Positions 26,191 to 34,468 of a stretch of 64,000 bases of DNA are shown in pieces; the stretch's first letter is position 1, and the number at the start of each line of letters is the position of its first letter. The notes under the pieces are model-generated. The model had not been told where the DNA came from. It was given only the letters and a program-made list of their open reading frames with translations, and did no database searches. A program made the translations under genes and the position numbers. The stretch spans positions 62,001 through 126,000 of the forward strand of contig JARUHG010000003.1 of NCBI GenBank assembly GCA_031216755.1, given 5' to 3'. Source of the stretch: Lysobacter arvi. Lineage in GTDB: Bacteria; Pseudomonadota; Gammaproteobacteria; Xanthomonadales; Xanthomonadaceae.

Positions 26191-28281
26191 ATGACCTGCT
26201 CTTCTGCGTTTCGCCATCGCGATCGCATTCCACTCGTGCGTCCGCTCTGCGCAGCGCTCATCTTCTTCCTGAGCGGCACCTGCGCGGCGGCGGACGGCGC
26301 GACGCACCACCGCGGCGAAGCCGTCGTGACGTTGGACACGCTGGTGGTGACCGACATCACGCCGACGCTTGCGATGAGCTTCTTGACCAACACCAAACTG
26401 CCGCGCCAGCCGGTTCCCGCCAGCGACGGGGCCGACTACCTCAAGACCGTGCCGGGGTTTTCGCTGATCCGAAGCGGCGGTACGAACGGCGATCCGGTGC
26501 TTCGCGGCATGTTCGGATCGCGACTGAACCTGCTGACCGATGGCGGCCACATGCAGGGCGCGTGTCCGGCGCGCATGGACAACGCGCTCTCCTATGTCTC
26601 GCCGGAAACCTACGACCGGCTGGAAGTCATCAAGGGCCCGCAAACGGTGCTGTGGGGTCCGGGCGCCTCGGCAGGCACGGTGCGGTTCGAGCGCGACATC
26701 CCGTTCTTCGATGCGCCGGGAGCGCAGTTCAATGGCAGTCTCACGCTCGGCAGCTTCGGCCGCGACGATGAGGTGATCGACACGGCTTTCGGCAACGCGG
26801 ATGCCTATGCGCGCGTCACGGCCAATCGCTCGCAATCCGGCGATTACGCGGACGGCGACGGGAACGACGTGCCGTCTGCGTGGAAGAAGTGGAACGCCGA
26901 CGTGGCGTTCGGCTGGACGCCCGATGCCGATTCGCTGGTGGAAGTCAGCGCGGGCCGCGGAGACGGCGAAGCGCGCTACGCCGGGCGCGGCATGGACGGC
27001 TCGCAGTTCGCCCGCACCAGTTACGGACTTCGCGCCGAGCGCCGCAATTTCGAAGGCGCGTTCGACAAGATCGAAGCGCGGATGTACCACAACGACGTCG
27101 ACCACGTCATGGACAACTACACGCTACGCGAGCCCGTCGCCGGCAGCAGCATGCCGATGCCGATGGCGAGCAACGTCGCGCAGCGCACGCGCGGCGGACG
27201 CGTCGCGTTCGCGTGGGAAGCCGATGCATGGGATCTCAACGCCGGCTTCGACGTGCGCGAGAGTCGGCATCGCACGCGCAGCGCGATGGGACGCGACGCG
27301 TACCGCGCCCGGCCGTGGAGCACCGATGCCCGCTCGGAAAACCTGGGCGTGTTCGCCGAACTGGGATGGAAGCCCGCACCGCGCCAGCGCCTCGTCGGCG
27401 GCCTGCGGCTGGACCGTGCCGCGGTCCAGGACGAACGCGCCTCGACCGGCGGCATGAGGCCGCGCCCCAACCCGACGCATGGCGCGACACGACGCGAGAC
27501 GTTGCCTTCGGGGCTCGTGCGCTGGGAAGTCCAGCCGGACGGCTCGGCGACGATGTGGCATCTCGGTTTGGGCCACGTGCAGCGAATGCCGGACTACTGG
27601 GAGCTGTTCTCGCCGACGTTCGGGCCGGCCGGTTCGGTCAACGCGTTCGCCGGCCTGGAGCCGGAGCGCACGACGCAGCTGGATGTCGGCATGCATTACC
27701 GCGAGGGCCGATGGGACGCGTGGGCATCACTGTATGCGGGACGCATCCGGGACTACCTTCTTTTCGAGTACGTGCAAGGCAGCATGGGCGCCGTCACGCG
27801 CGCGACGAACGTTGATGCCGACACGCACGGTGGCGAGCTCGGCGTCGAGTTCCGTCCCACTGGCGAATGGAAGCTGGGCGGCAGCCTCGCCTACGCCTGG
27901 GGATCGATCGACGGCGTGGGCGCGATGCCGCAGATGCCGCCGCTCGAAGCGCGCTTCAATACGGCCTACGACAACAGGCGCTGGTCGATCGGCGCACTGC
28001 TGCGCGTCGTCGCCGCGCAGGATCGCGTGAATCCCGGCTACGGCAACGTGGTGGGACAGGATCTCGGGCCCACGCCCGGCTTCGCGGTGTTCTCGGTCAA
28101 CGGCGGCTATCGCTTCACGCAGCGGATGCAACTGGCCGCGGGCATCGACAACCTGTTCGATCGCACGTACGCCGAACACCTGAACCTGGCCGGCAACAGC
28201 GCGTTCGGTTATCCCGGCGAACCGGTCCGCATCCACGAACCCGGGCGCAGCGCCTGGTTGAAGCTGAATTACAAGTTCTAG
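26191..28281 (+). CDS. oprC: OprC/NosA-type TonB-dependent copper receptor
   Basis: A 696-residue outer-membrane receptor with a signal peptide (cleavage near CAAA-D), a plug domain (ADYLKTVPGFSLIRSGGTNG, then RLEVIKGPQTVLWGPGASAG) and a 22-strand barrel ending in SAWLKLNYKF. It matches the OprC/NosA copper-receptor group. The copper-site motifs of OprC are present: CxxxM in GACPARMDN (Cys125, Met129) and HxM in DVDHVMDNY (His305, Met307). NosA was found because denitrifiers need it for copper enzymes. Divergent orientation from nirK and its own FNR/Dnr box suggest it supplies copper for NirK and azurin. The exact import substrate here is inferred. Confidence 0.9.
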   Translation: MTCSSAFRHRDRIPLVRPLCAALIFFLSGTCAAADGATHHRGEAVVTLDTLVVTDITPTLAMSFLTNTKLPRQPVPASDGADYLKTVPGFSLIRSGGTNGDPVLRGMFGSRLNLLTDGGHMQGACPARMDNALSYVSPETYDRLEVIKGPQTVLWGPGASAGTVRFERDIPFFDAPGAQFNGSLTLGSFGRDDEVIDTAFGNADAYARVTANRSQSGDYADGDGNDVPSAWKKWNADVAFGWTPDADSLVEVSAGRGDGEARYAGRGMDGSQFARTSYGLRAERRNFEGAFDKIEARMYHNDVDHVMDNYTLREPVAGSSMPMPMASNVAQRTRGGRVAFAWEADAWDLNAGFDVRESRHRTRSAMGRDAYRARPWSTDARSENLGVFAELGWKPAPRQRLVGGLRLDRAAVQDERASTGGMRPRPNPTHGATRRETLPSGLVRWEVQPDGSATMWHLGLGHVQRMPDYWELFSPTFGPAGSVNAFAGLEPERTTQLDVGMHYREGRWDAWASLYAGRIRDYLLFEYVQGSMGAVTRATNVDADTHGGELGVEFRPTGEWKLGGSLAYAWGSIDGVGAMPQMPPLEARFNTAYDNRRWSIGALLRVVAAQDRVNPGYGNVVGQDLGPTPGFAVFSVNGGYRFTQRMQLAAGIDNLFDRTYAEHLNLAGNSAFGYPGEPVRIHEPGRSAWLKLNYKF

Positions 28282-28322
28282 CGACGACCTGCTCGGGCCT
28301 CGTCGTTCGATGTGCAGTGCCC

Positions 28323-28336
28323 TTGACCCCGATCAA
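28323..28336 (+). promoter_or_regulatory. FNR/Dnr-type box upstream of the second small Cys-tail protein
   Basis: TTGACCCCGATCAA matches TTGAY-N4-RTCAA at every fixed base. Its centre is 63.5 bases before the ATG at 28393, and the predicted transcript start (about 41 bases after the centre) leaves a short leader containing AGAGGCAG. The site argues that the tiny gene is real and anaerobically controlled. Confidence 0.8.
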
Positions 28337-28392
28337 GGGCAGGCACGCTCGCACCGACCCAGGCTGGGCACCCGACTACCAGAGGCAGCCCG

Positions 28393-28653
28393 ATGATCGC
28401 CGCGCACCCGCCGCAATCGCTCGACGAACGCGAGGCACGCATCACGCGCGCACTGCAGGAATTCGATCCGGAGGCCGTCGTCGCCATCGAGGCCAACGGC
28501 GGACGGCTGAGCATATCGACCGTCCTCGACGAACTGGAAGTCATCGCGATCCTGGGCGGGCTTGGCGTCGACGCGGCGCCGAAACGCACGATTACGGACG
28601 ACGGCGAGGCGTCCTCGCATCCGGTCGGTGGATGCGGCTGCGGCTGCGGCTGA
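28393..28653 (+). CDS. Small HMA-like protein with CGCGCG tail
   Basis: An 86-residue protein not in a family I can name. It resembles the protein at 22670: REARITRALQEFDPEAVVAI here aligns with DLARIGNSLREADPAAMVDA there, followed by a glycine, a short strand, a second helix (LDELEVIAILGGLG) and a strand. The predicted fold is again ferredoxin/HMA-like without the standard CxxC loop. It ends in GGCGCGCG after a flexible linker with a His. A shared N-terminal fold plus a thiol-rich tail suggests a metal carrier. It has its own FNR/Dnr box and follows the copper receptor gene, so a role in copper or NO stress is plausible but unproven. Confidence 0.72.
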   Translation: MIAAHPPQSLDEREARITRALQEFDPEAVVAIEANGGRLSISTVLDELEVIAILGGLGVDAAPKRTITDDGEASSHPVGGCGCGCG

Positions 28654-28664
28654 CATCCGCGCCC

Positions 28665-29918
28665 TCAGGGCCGTGCGGCATCACGCCGCGCATCACGCAC
28701 GCGCCCTCCGCAGCGCAGCAACGCCAGAAGCGTGACGATCCAGGCCGCGGCGAACGCGAGGCCCGCAACGGCGTGCCACTGGTTCGACGACACGGCGACC
28801 AGCAGCGCGACGGCGGACGACAGGTGCCCGCACAGGACGACCCGCTTGTCGCGCTCGGGCATGAGCGCGCCCACGCCGGGAACCCTGCGTCCTCGCGGCA
28901 CCGCAGCGCGCAGGTGTATCCACGCAAGAAACCCGACGATCTCGAGCATCATGCCGACGACCAGCCATGGCAAGGCGATCGCCAGCGCGAGCGTTCCGAC
29001 CAGCATCGCGCGATCGATGCCCGCAGGCAGCGGCGATGTCATGCCCGCGGCGGCAAGGCCCAACGCGATCGTGCCCAGCGCCCAGAAGACTGCGAGCGTC
29101 GGATTGCGTCGCAACCGCCCCTTGATCTGCAGCCAGACCGAGGCCGCAACGAGCGAGTACGTCGCCGTCGCCGCGGTGAACAGCAGCGCGGTCCCGTCGC
29201 CTCCGGTGCGTTGCCACGCACCGCCGAGCAGACCCGCAACGATCAGGCACAGCCACGCGGGCAGCATCCAGCGCTGTGGACCGGGCGTTCCCTGCAGCAT
29301 CGGCAGCGTGACGGCACCCACCGAAGCGACGAGGGCAAGCACCGCGCCGATCACGCCGAACGATGCATGCACGTCCACCAGCATTCCCAGGTCCACGGTC
29401 ACGCGGCCCCCGAGTGCCTGCAACGCAACGGCGCCGAGCAATGCGGTGATCGCCAATGCACACATCGACACGCCGATGCCGGCGCGTGGCCATCGCGCGC
29501 CCGTGCCGCGCCACAGCGACAGGCATGCGAGCGCGGCGAACATGGCCAGGGATCCGCCCAGCAGGACGGCGGCAATCTGCATCAGCGTTCGCGCCATGTG
29601 CGCGATGGAAAACGCGAACGCCAACAGTCCCGCATTGAACGATGCGTGCAGCGCGGGCACGGCGCGTATGCCGGCGAAGCGGCTTGCGATCGCTACGGGC
29701 AGGAATTGCGTGAGGGCGCCGAGCATCGCGTTGCCGATCACGCCCAGTGTCAGCAGATGCGCCACTACGATGGTCCCTGGTGTCCAGCGCGATGCGAACT
29801 GCATGTCGCCGTGCCACGCTATCCACAGTCCCGCGATGACGCCCCAAGCCGCCGATGTCGCGAGGAAGCGAAGCGGTATGCCGGTAGGCGGTGCGTCGGA
29901 GATGGCCAGGCCGCTCAC
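28665..29918 (-). CDS. Polytopic membrane protein resembling haem-copper oxidase subunit I / NnrS, denitrification-linked
   Basis: From the GTG at 29918 the product has 417 residues and about 12 transmembrane helices. Segments such as TIVVAHLLTLGVIGNAMLGA and VDVHASFGVIGAVLALVASV recall helices of haem-copper oxidase subunit I and of NnrS-like proteins. The histidines in VAHLL, LHASF, IAHMA and DVHAS could be haem ligands, but the full six-histidine active-site set is not evident. The function is unknown. GTG 29918 overlaps the stop of the DUF2249 gene (GTGA); a TTG at 29936 is the alternative. It is the last gene of the nnrS run. Confidence 0.72.
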   Translation of the reverse strand: MSGLAISDAPPTGIPLRFLATSAAWGVIAGLWIAWHGDMQFASRWTPGTIVVAHLLTLGVIGNAMLGALTQFLPVAIASRFAGIRAVPALHASFNAGLLAFAFSIAHMARTLMQIAAVLLGGSLAMFAALACLSLWRGTGARWPRAGIGVSMCALAITALLGAVALQALGGRVTVDLGMLVDVHASFGVIGAVLALVASVGAVTLPMLQGTPGPQRWMLPAWLCLIVAGLLGGAWQRTGGDGTALLFTAATATYSLVAASVWLQIKGRLRRNPTLAVFWALGTIALGLAAAGMTSPLPAGIDRAMLVGTLALAIALPWLVVGMMLEIVGFLAWIHLRAAVPRGRRVPGVGALMPERDKRVVLCGHLSSAVALLVAVSSNQWHAVAGLAFAAAWIVTLLALLRCGGRVRDARRDAARP

Positions 29919-30175
29919 GAGCGACCGGGTTCCCAATCCGGCACGGCACCGTCGTGCACGACGGGCCGGGTGATGCGCACGCAGAATCCATCTTCGTGCG
30001 CCGCGACGTCGGCGAGCATCCCGTCGGCCTGCAGGATCGCGAGGAGCGGCGCCGGATACAAAGGCGTCAACGCGACAAGCGCTTCGCCGGGCTGCAGCGA
30101 TTCGACGGCGGCAAGAATCCGCTCCATCGGCTCCGGCGGCGCCAGCTGGCGAAGGTCGAGCGTGTCAACCGTCAC
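29915..30175 (-). CDS. DUF2249 domain protein
   Basis: An 86-residue protein matching the DUF2249 pattern: LDLRQLAPPEPMERILAAVE, LQPGEALVALTPLYPAPLLA and a C-terminal strand pair. DUF2249 proteins are TusA-like in fold and are often encoded with nitric oxide reductase and nnrS genes; their role is unknown. GTG at 30175 gives the family-typical N-terminus (MTVDTLDLRQL). It overlaps the preceding small ORF, and its own stop overlaps the next gene's GTG, so translation is coupled through the run. Confidence 0.85.
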   Translation of the reverse strand: MTVDTLDLRQLAPPEPMERILAAVESLQPGEALVALTPLYPAPLLAILQADGMLADVAAHEDGFCVRITRPVVHDGAVPDWEPGRS

Positions 30176-30305
30176 GCGGCGCGGCCTCAGGGAGGGCGTC
30201 GTCGTGCGACGGCGACATCAGCGACACGCCCGCAGCTTCGAGCGACTCGACCAGCAAGGCGAAGCTTCCCGAAAACGAATCGAAATGTTCGAGCGCATCA
30301 CGCAC
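30165..30305 (-). CDS. Possible 46-residue ORF in the nnrS run
   Basis: A GTG at 30305 opens 46 codons: MRDALEHFDSFSGSFALLVE, then SLEAAGVSLMSPSHDDALPE and AAPRDG. GAGGA stands 7 bases before the GTG and overlaps the stop of the SirB2-like gene. The ORF's stop lies 11 bases inside the DUF2249 gene. It fills an otherwise empty gap of about 140 bases in a very tight operon. I recognise no family, so it may be a real micro-protein or a leader. Confidence 0.42.
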   Translation of the reverse strand: MRDALEHFDSFSGSFALLVESLEAAGVSLMSPSHDDALPEAAPRDG

Positions 30306-30314
30306 GGCCGTTCC

Positions 30315-30710
30315 TCACGTCAGAGAATGGAGCATGCCCAGCGGGTCGTGCGCCCGCGCGATCGCGTAGATCTGCGCATAGGCGATCATCGCCAGAAGGA
30401 AGCATGCGACGCGGATGCGCGTGCGCCTGGCGCGCATCGCAACGATGCCGAGCACGACATAGAGGACCACCAGCAGCACTTTCGCCAGCAGCCAGCCGTT
30501 GGCGAAGAACGCGCCGGGAAGGATGGTCAGCAACATCATCGCCGCGGTGAGCAGCACGGTATCGATCGCGTAGCTCAGGTAGCGCACCGGCGCGGCCATG
30601 GGCCAGCGCATGCCGGCCAGCGCGGATGATCCGCGCAGGAAGAACAGCACGCCGCTGCACGCGATGGCGGCGATGTGCACGAGTTTGATCTGCGGGTAGA
30701 ACTCGAACAT
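30315..30710 (-). CDS. SirB2-like small membrane protein
   Basis: A 131-residue protein with four transmembrane helices: YPQIKLVHIAAIACSGVLFF with RGSSAL, YAIDTVLLTAAMMLLTILPG and GWLLAKVLLVVLYVVLGIVA, then ACFLLAMIAYAQIYAIA. These match the SirB2/YchQ family, conserved but of unknown function and here associated with NO metabolism genes. GAGGA precedes the ATG at 30710 by 7 bases; a GTG at 30716 overlaps that site and is less likely. Its start is 11 bases from the nnrS stop. Confidence 0.85.
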   Translation of the reverse strand: MFEFYPQIKLVHIAAIACSGVLFFLRGSSALAGMRWPMAAPVRYLSYAIDTVLLTAAMMLLTILPGAFFANGWLLAKVLLVVLYVVLGIVAMRARRTRIRVACFLLAMIAYAQIYAIARAHDPLGMLHSLT

Positions 30711-30720
30711 CGCCACGTCC

Positions 30721-31950
30721 TCAGCCCGGCTTTCCGTCCACGCGCGGCGACAGGTAGATCCGCCCCAGGCGCGTCACCCATGGGAAGCACGCGATGAGCC
30801 AGCCGATCGCCGCTGCCACGTGCCATGCGTGGGCGTCGGCGACGAGCTCGGCGACGACGCGCATCGCCGCCACCGCCTGCACCGCGACGAAGGCGAACCA
30901 CGCCACCGGCGGCATCACCAGAGCGCGGCCGGAATGCCCCTGCGTCACGCGCGTGACCATCGCCACCAGCAGACTGCCGAAGAAGCCGATGAACAACGCA
31001 TGCGCCGGAGCGCGGCCGAGCTGGAAAACCCCGGTCATCGCATAGCCGATGCTCTGCACCGAATACAGCGCGAAGGTGATCGGCAGCCACGCCGTGCCGA
31101 TGAACAGCACCGCCAGCAGCCCCGGCATGCGCCCGCGCGGCCACCAGCGCCACAACGCGAACGCGCTTGCGGCGAGCAGCGGCACGTCGGCCAGCCACAG
31201 CCAGGCGTAGGCATGCGTGAGTTCCAGCGCCAGATGCGCCATCGACAGCGCCCACACGATCGCGAGCCATCCCATCGGACGCCACGGCGCGTACCCGGGT
31301 ACCGCATTGCCGGCGAAGAACGGGAACATCCGGTGCGCGACGGTCACGTACACCGGCAGCAGCAGGCCGATCGTGCCGAGCTTGATGCTCGCCATCGCCC
31401 ACATCGGCGACGCGCCGAGCACGAAGGCGACGAACGCCATCAGCCCGATCCACCCCAACACCAGCGCCGCGAAGCACGAACGCGCGTGCCACGTCGCGCC
31501 CTTTTCCATCGTCAGCTGCCTGCCGAGGATGAACACGCCCGCCGTCCAGCCCGCGCCCGCCATCAGCAGGCCGACGAAGAATCCGACCTCCCATCCGCAC
31601 GCGCCGATGAGGATCGCCAATTGCCCGCCCATCAACCCAGCGCCGACCGGCAAGTAGTGCCAGCGCGTCGTCTCCGGCAGTCCCATCCAGCGCGGGAAGA
31701 CGGTGATCAGGAAACCGAAGATGAAACTCGGCAGCACGAGGTACTGCATCACGAACGCATGCAGCCAGCCGGCCGGCACGGGCGGCGGGCTCATCGCGAG
31801 CACGTCCGGCCAGCGCGTGGAAACCAGCCAGAGCATCCACCACAGCATCGCCAGCAGGATGTTCCCGGCCCCGATGAAGAACATGAGCCGGTGCGGCGCC
31901 TGCGCGAGGCGGATTGGGGAGAGCGACGTGTCGGCGGTTTTCTGGAGCAT
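30721..31950 (-). CDS. nnrS: NnrS family haem-copper membrane protein
   Basis: The 409-residue protein has 12 predicted transmembrane helices and the NnrS pattern: PHRLMFFIGAGNILLAMLWW, AGWLHAFVMQYLVLPSFIFG, FLITVFPRWMG, PVYVTVAHRMFPFFAGNAVP, APAHALFIGFFGSLLVAMVT and the following RVTQGHSGRAL. NnrS is a haem- and copper-containing membrane protein that protects cells against nitric oxide stress and is encoded with NO reductases. An FNR/Dnr-like box lies just upstream. The next four ORFs follow with gaps of about 10 bases or less or with overlaps, so they form one operon. Confidence 0.93.
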   Translation of the reverse strand: MLQKTADTSLSPIRLAQAPHRLMFFIGAGNILLAMLWWMLWLVSTRWPDVLAMSPPPVPAGWLHAFVMQYLVLPSFIFGFLITVFPRWMGLPETTRWHYLPVGAGLMGGQLAILIGACGWEVGFFVGLLMAGAGWTAGVFILGRQLTMEKGATWHARSCFAALVLGWIGLMAFVAFVLGASPMWAMASIKLGTIGLLLPVYVTVAHRMFPFFAGNAVPGYAPWRPMGWLAIVWALSMAHLALELTHAYAWLWLADVPLLAASAFALWRWWPRGRMPGLLAVLFIGTAWLPITFALYSVQSIGYAMTGVFQLGRAPAHALFIGFFGSLLVAMVTRVTQGHSGRALVMPPVAWFAFVAVQAVAAMRVVAELVADAHAWHVAAAIGWLIACFPWVTRLGRIYLSPRVDGKPG

Positions 31951-31984
31951 GGCGGAAGTGTCCGCATCGCGATGTGGGAGCGCC

Positions 31985-31998
31985 TTGACCCAGGTCAG
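31985..31998 (-). promoter_or_regulatory. FNR/Dnr-like box upstream of nnrS
   Basis: Read toward nnrS the site is CTGACCTGGGTCAA, one base off the TTGAY-N4-RTCAA pattern. Its centre is only about 41.5 bases from the nnrS ATG. With class II spacing, transcription would therefore begin at or next to the start codon. Confidence 0.6.
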
Positions 31999-32073
31999 CC
32001 GGATGCGTTTTCGGATGCGAGGAACGAGGCCCGGCCAGGGGCCGGGCCGATACGGCGACGAATGCGGTTCGGC

Positions 32074-34347
32074 TCAGGCCCGCGCCGGTGCCTCCGCGAT
32101 GATCGCGACACGCCGCGGCGCCACCCAGAGACGGAACACGAACCAGGCCAGCGCCAGCGCGCCGACGCTGAAGAGGGTGTCGGCCGGCACGCGCATCCAC
32201 ACCAGCAGGTCGACGATCGGCTGCTGCATGAATTCGGCCGAACGCGCGTACCAGTAACCATGCTCGAGCGCGGCGTTGAGCTGCAGGATTCCCAGCGGCA
32301 GCAGCGTGAACAGCGCCATGCCCGCCAGGCCGATGTTCATTGCCCAGAACGCGGTGCGCAGCACCTTCTCGTTCCACGCCACGTCGGGCTTCAGGCCGCG
32401 CAGGCAGAACAGCATCAGGCCGATGCCCAGCATGCCGTACACGCCGAACAGCGCGGTGTGGCCATGCGTCGGCGTGAGGTTCAGGCCCTGCATGTAGTAC
32501 AGCGACAGCGGCGGATTGATGAGGAAGCCGAACAGTCCGGCGCCCACGAGGTTCCAGAACGCCACCGCGATGAAGAACATGATCGGCCAGCGATAGCGCT
32601 GCATCCACGGCGTCGCCTTGCCCATCCTGTAGCTGTGGTAGGCCTCGAAACCGACGTAGGCCAGCGGCACCACTTCGAGCGCGGAGAAGCTTGCGCCCAG
32701 CGCGATCACCGCCGTCGGCGTACCGGTGAAGTACAGGTGGTGCAGCGTGCCGAGCACGCCGCCGGCCATGAACACGATGGTGGCGAACAGCACGGCGGTC
32801 GTCGCCGTCTTCGTCTGCAACAGGCCCAGCCGGGTGAACAGGAACGACATCACCGCGACCGCGAAGACCTCGAAGAAGCCTTCGACCCACAGGTGCACCA
32901 CCCACCAGCGCCAGTACTCGACCATCGACAGCGAGGTGTGTTCGCCCCACATCAGGCCGGCGGCGTAGAACAGGCCGATGGCGACGGTCGACAGGAACAG
33001 CAGCACCACGATCGAGCGCGACTCGCCGCCGCTCCGGATCGCCGGCCACAGCGAGCGCCCCACCAGCGTCAGCCACAGGCCGAGCCCGATGAAGAGAAAC
33101 CACTGCCAGAAGCGTCCCAGGTCGACGTATTCCCAGCCCTGGTGGCCGAACCAGAAATTGCGCTCCAGCCCGAGCTTCTGCATCACCGCGAACCACTGTC
33201 CGGCGAACGCACCGATCACGATGATCAACAGGCAGACCCAGAGCAGGTTCACGCCCAGCCGCTGGAACCGGGGTTCGTGCCCGGAGATCGCCGGGCCGAT
33301 GTAGAGGCCCATGCCCAGCCACGCGGTGGCGATCCACAGCACCGCCAGCTGCGTGTGCCAGGTGCGCGTCAGCGAATACGGCAGCACGTCGGCCAGCGCG
33401 AACCCGTACGCCTGCTGGCCTTCGACCTGGTAATGCGCGGTGATCGCCCCCAGCAGGATCTGCGTCAGGAACAGCGCGATCACCACCCAGAAGTACTTGG
33501 CCGTGGCCTTCATCGACGAGGTGAGCCGGATCGACGCCAGCGGATCGGACCTGGGCAGGCTGGGCGCGAGTTCCTCGCCGTGGTTAACGGCGTAGTGCCA
33601 GCCCAGCAGCGCGATGCCGGCGATGAGGAACAGCACGCTGAAAACCGTCCACACGAACGCGCCAGCCGTCGGCGTGTTGCCGACGAGTTCGTCGGCCGGC
33701 CAGTTGGCCGTGTAGGTGATGTCCGAGCCGGGCCGTTGCGTCACGGCGGCCCACGCCGTCCACCAGTAGAACGCGGTGAGCTGGCGGCGATGCTCCGCGT
33801 CCGGAACGGTGTCGTTGCGCATCGCATAGGCCTCGCGCAGCGTCGCGGTGGCCGGATCGTTGCCGAACAGGCGAATGTAGTGCGAGGCGACGTTCCGGAT
33901 GGCTTCGACGCGGTCCGCGTCCAGTCGGATCGTCTTCGTCGCCGTGTCGTAGGTGTTCGGTCGCATCAGTGCCTGCACGCGCGCCTGGTAGGCGGCAACG
34001 GCACCCGCGTCCAGCTTCTTGTAGCTCTCAGCGCCGGCTTCGCGCCGTGCCCAGACGTCCATGACGGCCTCGGCTTCGCGATGGAGCCAGTCGGCGCTCC
34101 AGTCCGGCGCCACATACCCGCCGTGCCCCCAGATGGAACCCAGCTGCTGGCCGCCGATCGACTGCCACACCTGGCGTCCCGTCTCGATGTCCTTGCGGGT
34201 GAAGATCGCCTCCCCCTTCGGCCCGACGACCCGCTCGGGCATCGGAGGCGACTGTCGGTGGATCTCGCTGCCGACCCATAGCAGGACGGCAAACGAAGCG
34301 ATGAGCAGGGTCGCCAGCCCCACCCATAACGTGCGGGTCGAATTCAT
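32074..34347 (-). CDS. norB: Quinol-dependent nitric oxide reductase qNor
   Basis: A single-subunit quinol-oxidising NO reductase that makes nitrous oxide from NO in the inner membrane. The 757-residue size and N-terminal extension (VGSEIHRQSPPMPERVVG, then an approximately 200-residue periplasmic domain fused through an extra helix) distinguish qNor from cytochrome c-dependent NorB. Catalytic-core motifs include RTWHTQLAVLWIATAWLGMG, WWVVHLWVEGFFEVFAVAVM (metal histidine plus FeB glutamates), GTLHHLYFTGTP and LTPTHGHTALFGVYGMLGIG, carrying the haem b, haem b3 and FeB histidines. It stands alone on its transcript, with an FNR/Dnr box 56 bases upstream. No norC is present, as expected. Confidence 0.96.
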   Translation of the reverse strand: MNSTRTLWVGLATLLIASFAVLLWVGSEIHRQSPPMPERVVGPKGEAIFTRKDIETGRQVWQSIGGQQLGSIWGHGGYVAPDWSADWLHREAEAVMDVWARREAGAESYKKLDAGAVAAYQARVQALMRPNTYDTATKTIRLDADRVEAIRNVASHYIRLFGNDPATATLREAYAMRNDTVPDAEHRRQLTAFYWWTAWAAVTQRPGSDITYTANWPADELVGNTPTAGAFVWTVFSVLFLIAGIALLGWHYAVNHGEELAPSLPRSDPLASIRLTSSMKATAKYFWVVIALFLTQILLGAITAHYQVEGQQAYGFALADVLPYSLTRTWHTQLAVLWIATAWLGMGLYIGPAISGHEPRFQRLGVNLLWVCLLIIVIGAFAGQWFAVMQKLGLERNFWFGHQGWEYVDLGRFWQWFLFIGLGLWLTLVGRSLWPAIRSGGESRSIVVLLFLSTVAIGLFYAAGLMWGEHTSLSMVEYWRWWVVHLWVEGFFEVFAVAVMSFLFTRLGLLQTKTATTAVLFATIVFMAGGVLGTLHHLYFTGTPTAVIALGASFSALEVVPLAYVGFEAYHSYRMGKATPWMQRYRWPIMFFIAVAFWNLVGAGLFGFLINPPLSLYYMQGLNLTPTHGHTALFGVYGMLGIGLMLFCLRGLKPDVAWNEKVLRTAFWAMNIGLAGMALFTLLPLGILQLNAALEHGYWYARSAEFMQQPIVDLLVWMRVPADTLFSVGALALAWFVFRLWVAPRRVAIIAEAPARA

Positions 34348-34402
34348 GTCGGCACTCCGTTGGAAACGGAGGCATGTTCGAGCCGGGCGGGCCGCTTACG
34401 AC

Positions 34403-34416
34403 ATGACGCAGGTCAA
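34403..34416 (-). promoter_or_regulatory. FNR/Dnr-type box upstream of norB
   Basis: Read toward norB the site is TTGACCTGCGTCAT, one base off the palindromic pattern. Its centre is about 62.5 bases from the norB ATG, good for a class II promoter with a leader of roughly 20 bases. The same 14-mer occurs inverted upstream of hemN at 36745. Confidence 0.75.
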
Positions 34417-34468
34417 GCGCAATGCGAATGTTTCGCATGACACCGCCTGCAGCGCGAACGGCTGCCGG

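Noticed and set aside
27867-30629. A plus-strand frame of 920 codons running from the copper receptor gene across the DUF2249 operon
   Set aside because: It overlaps a certain gene on the same strand in another phase and several coupled genes on the other. The translation is low complexity.
30820-34281. A plus-strand frame of 1153 codons opposite nnrS and norB
   Set aside because: Composition is Arg/His/Gln-rich, with no domains and no ribosome site. The minus-strand genes are unambiguous.
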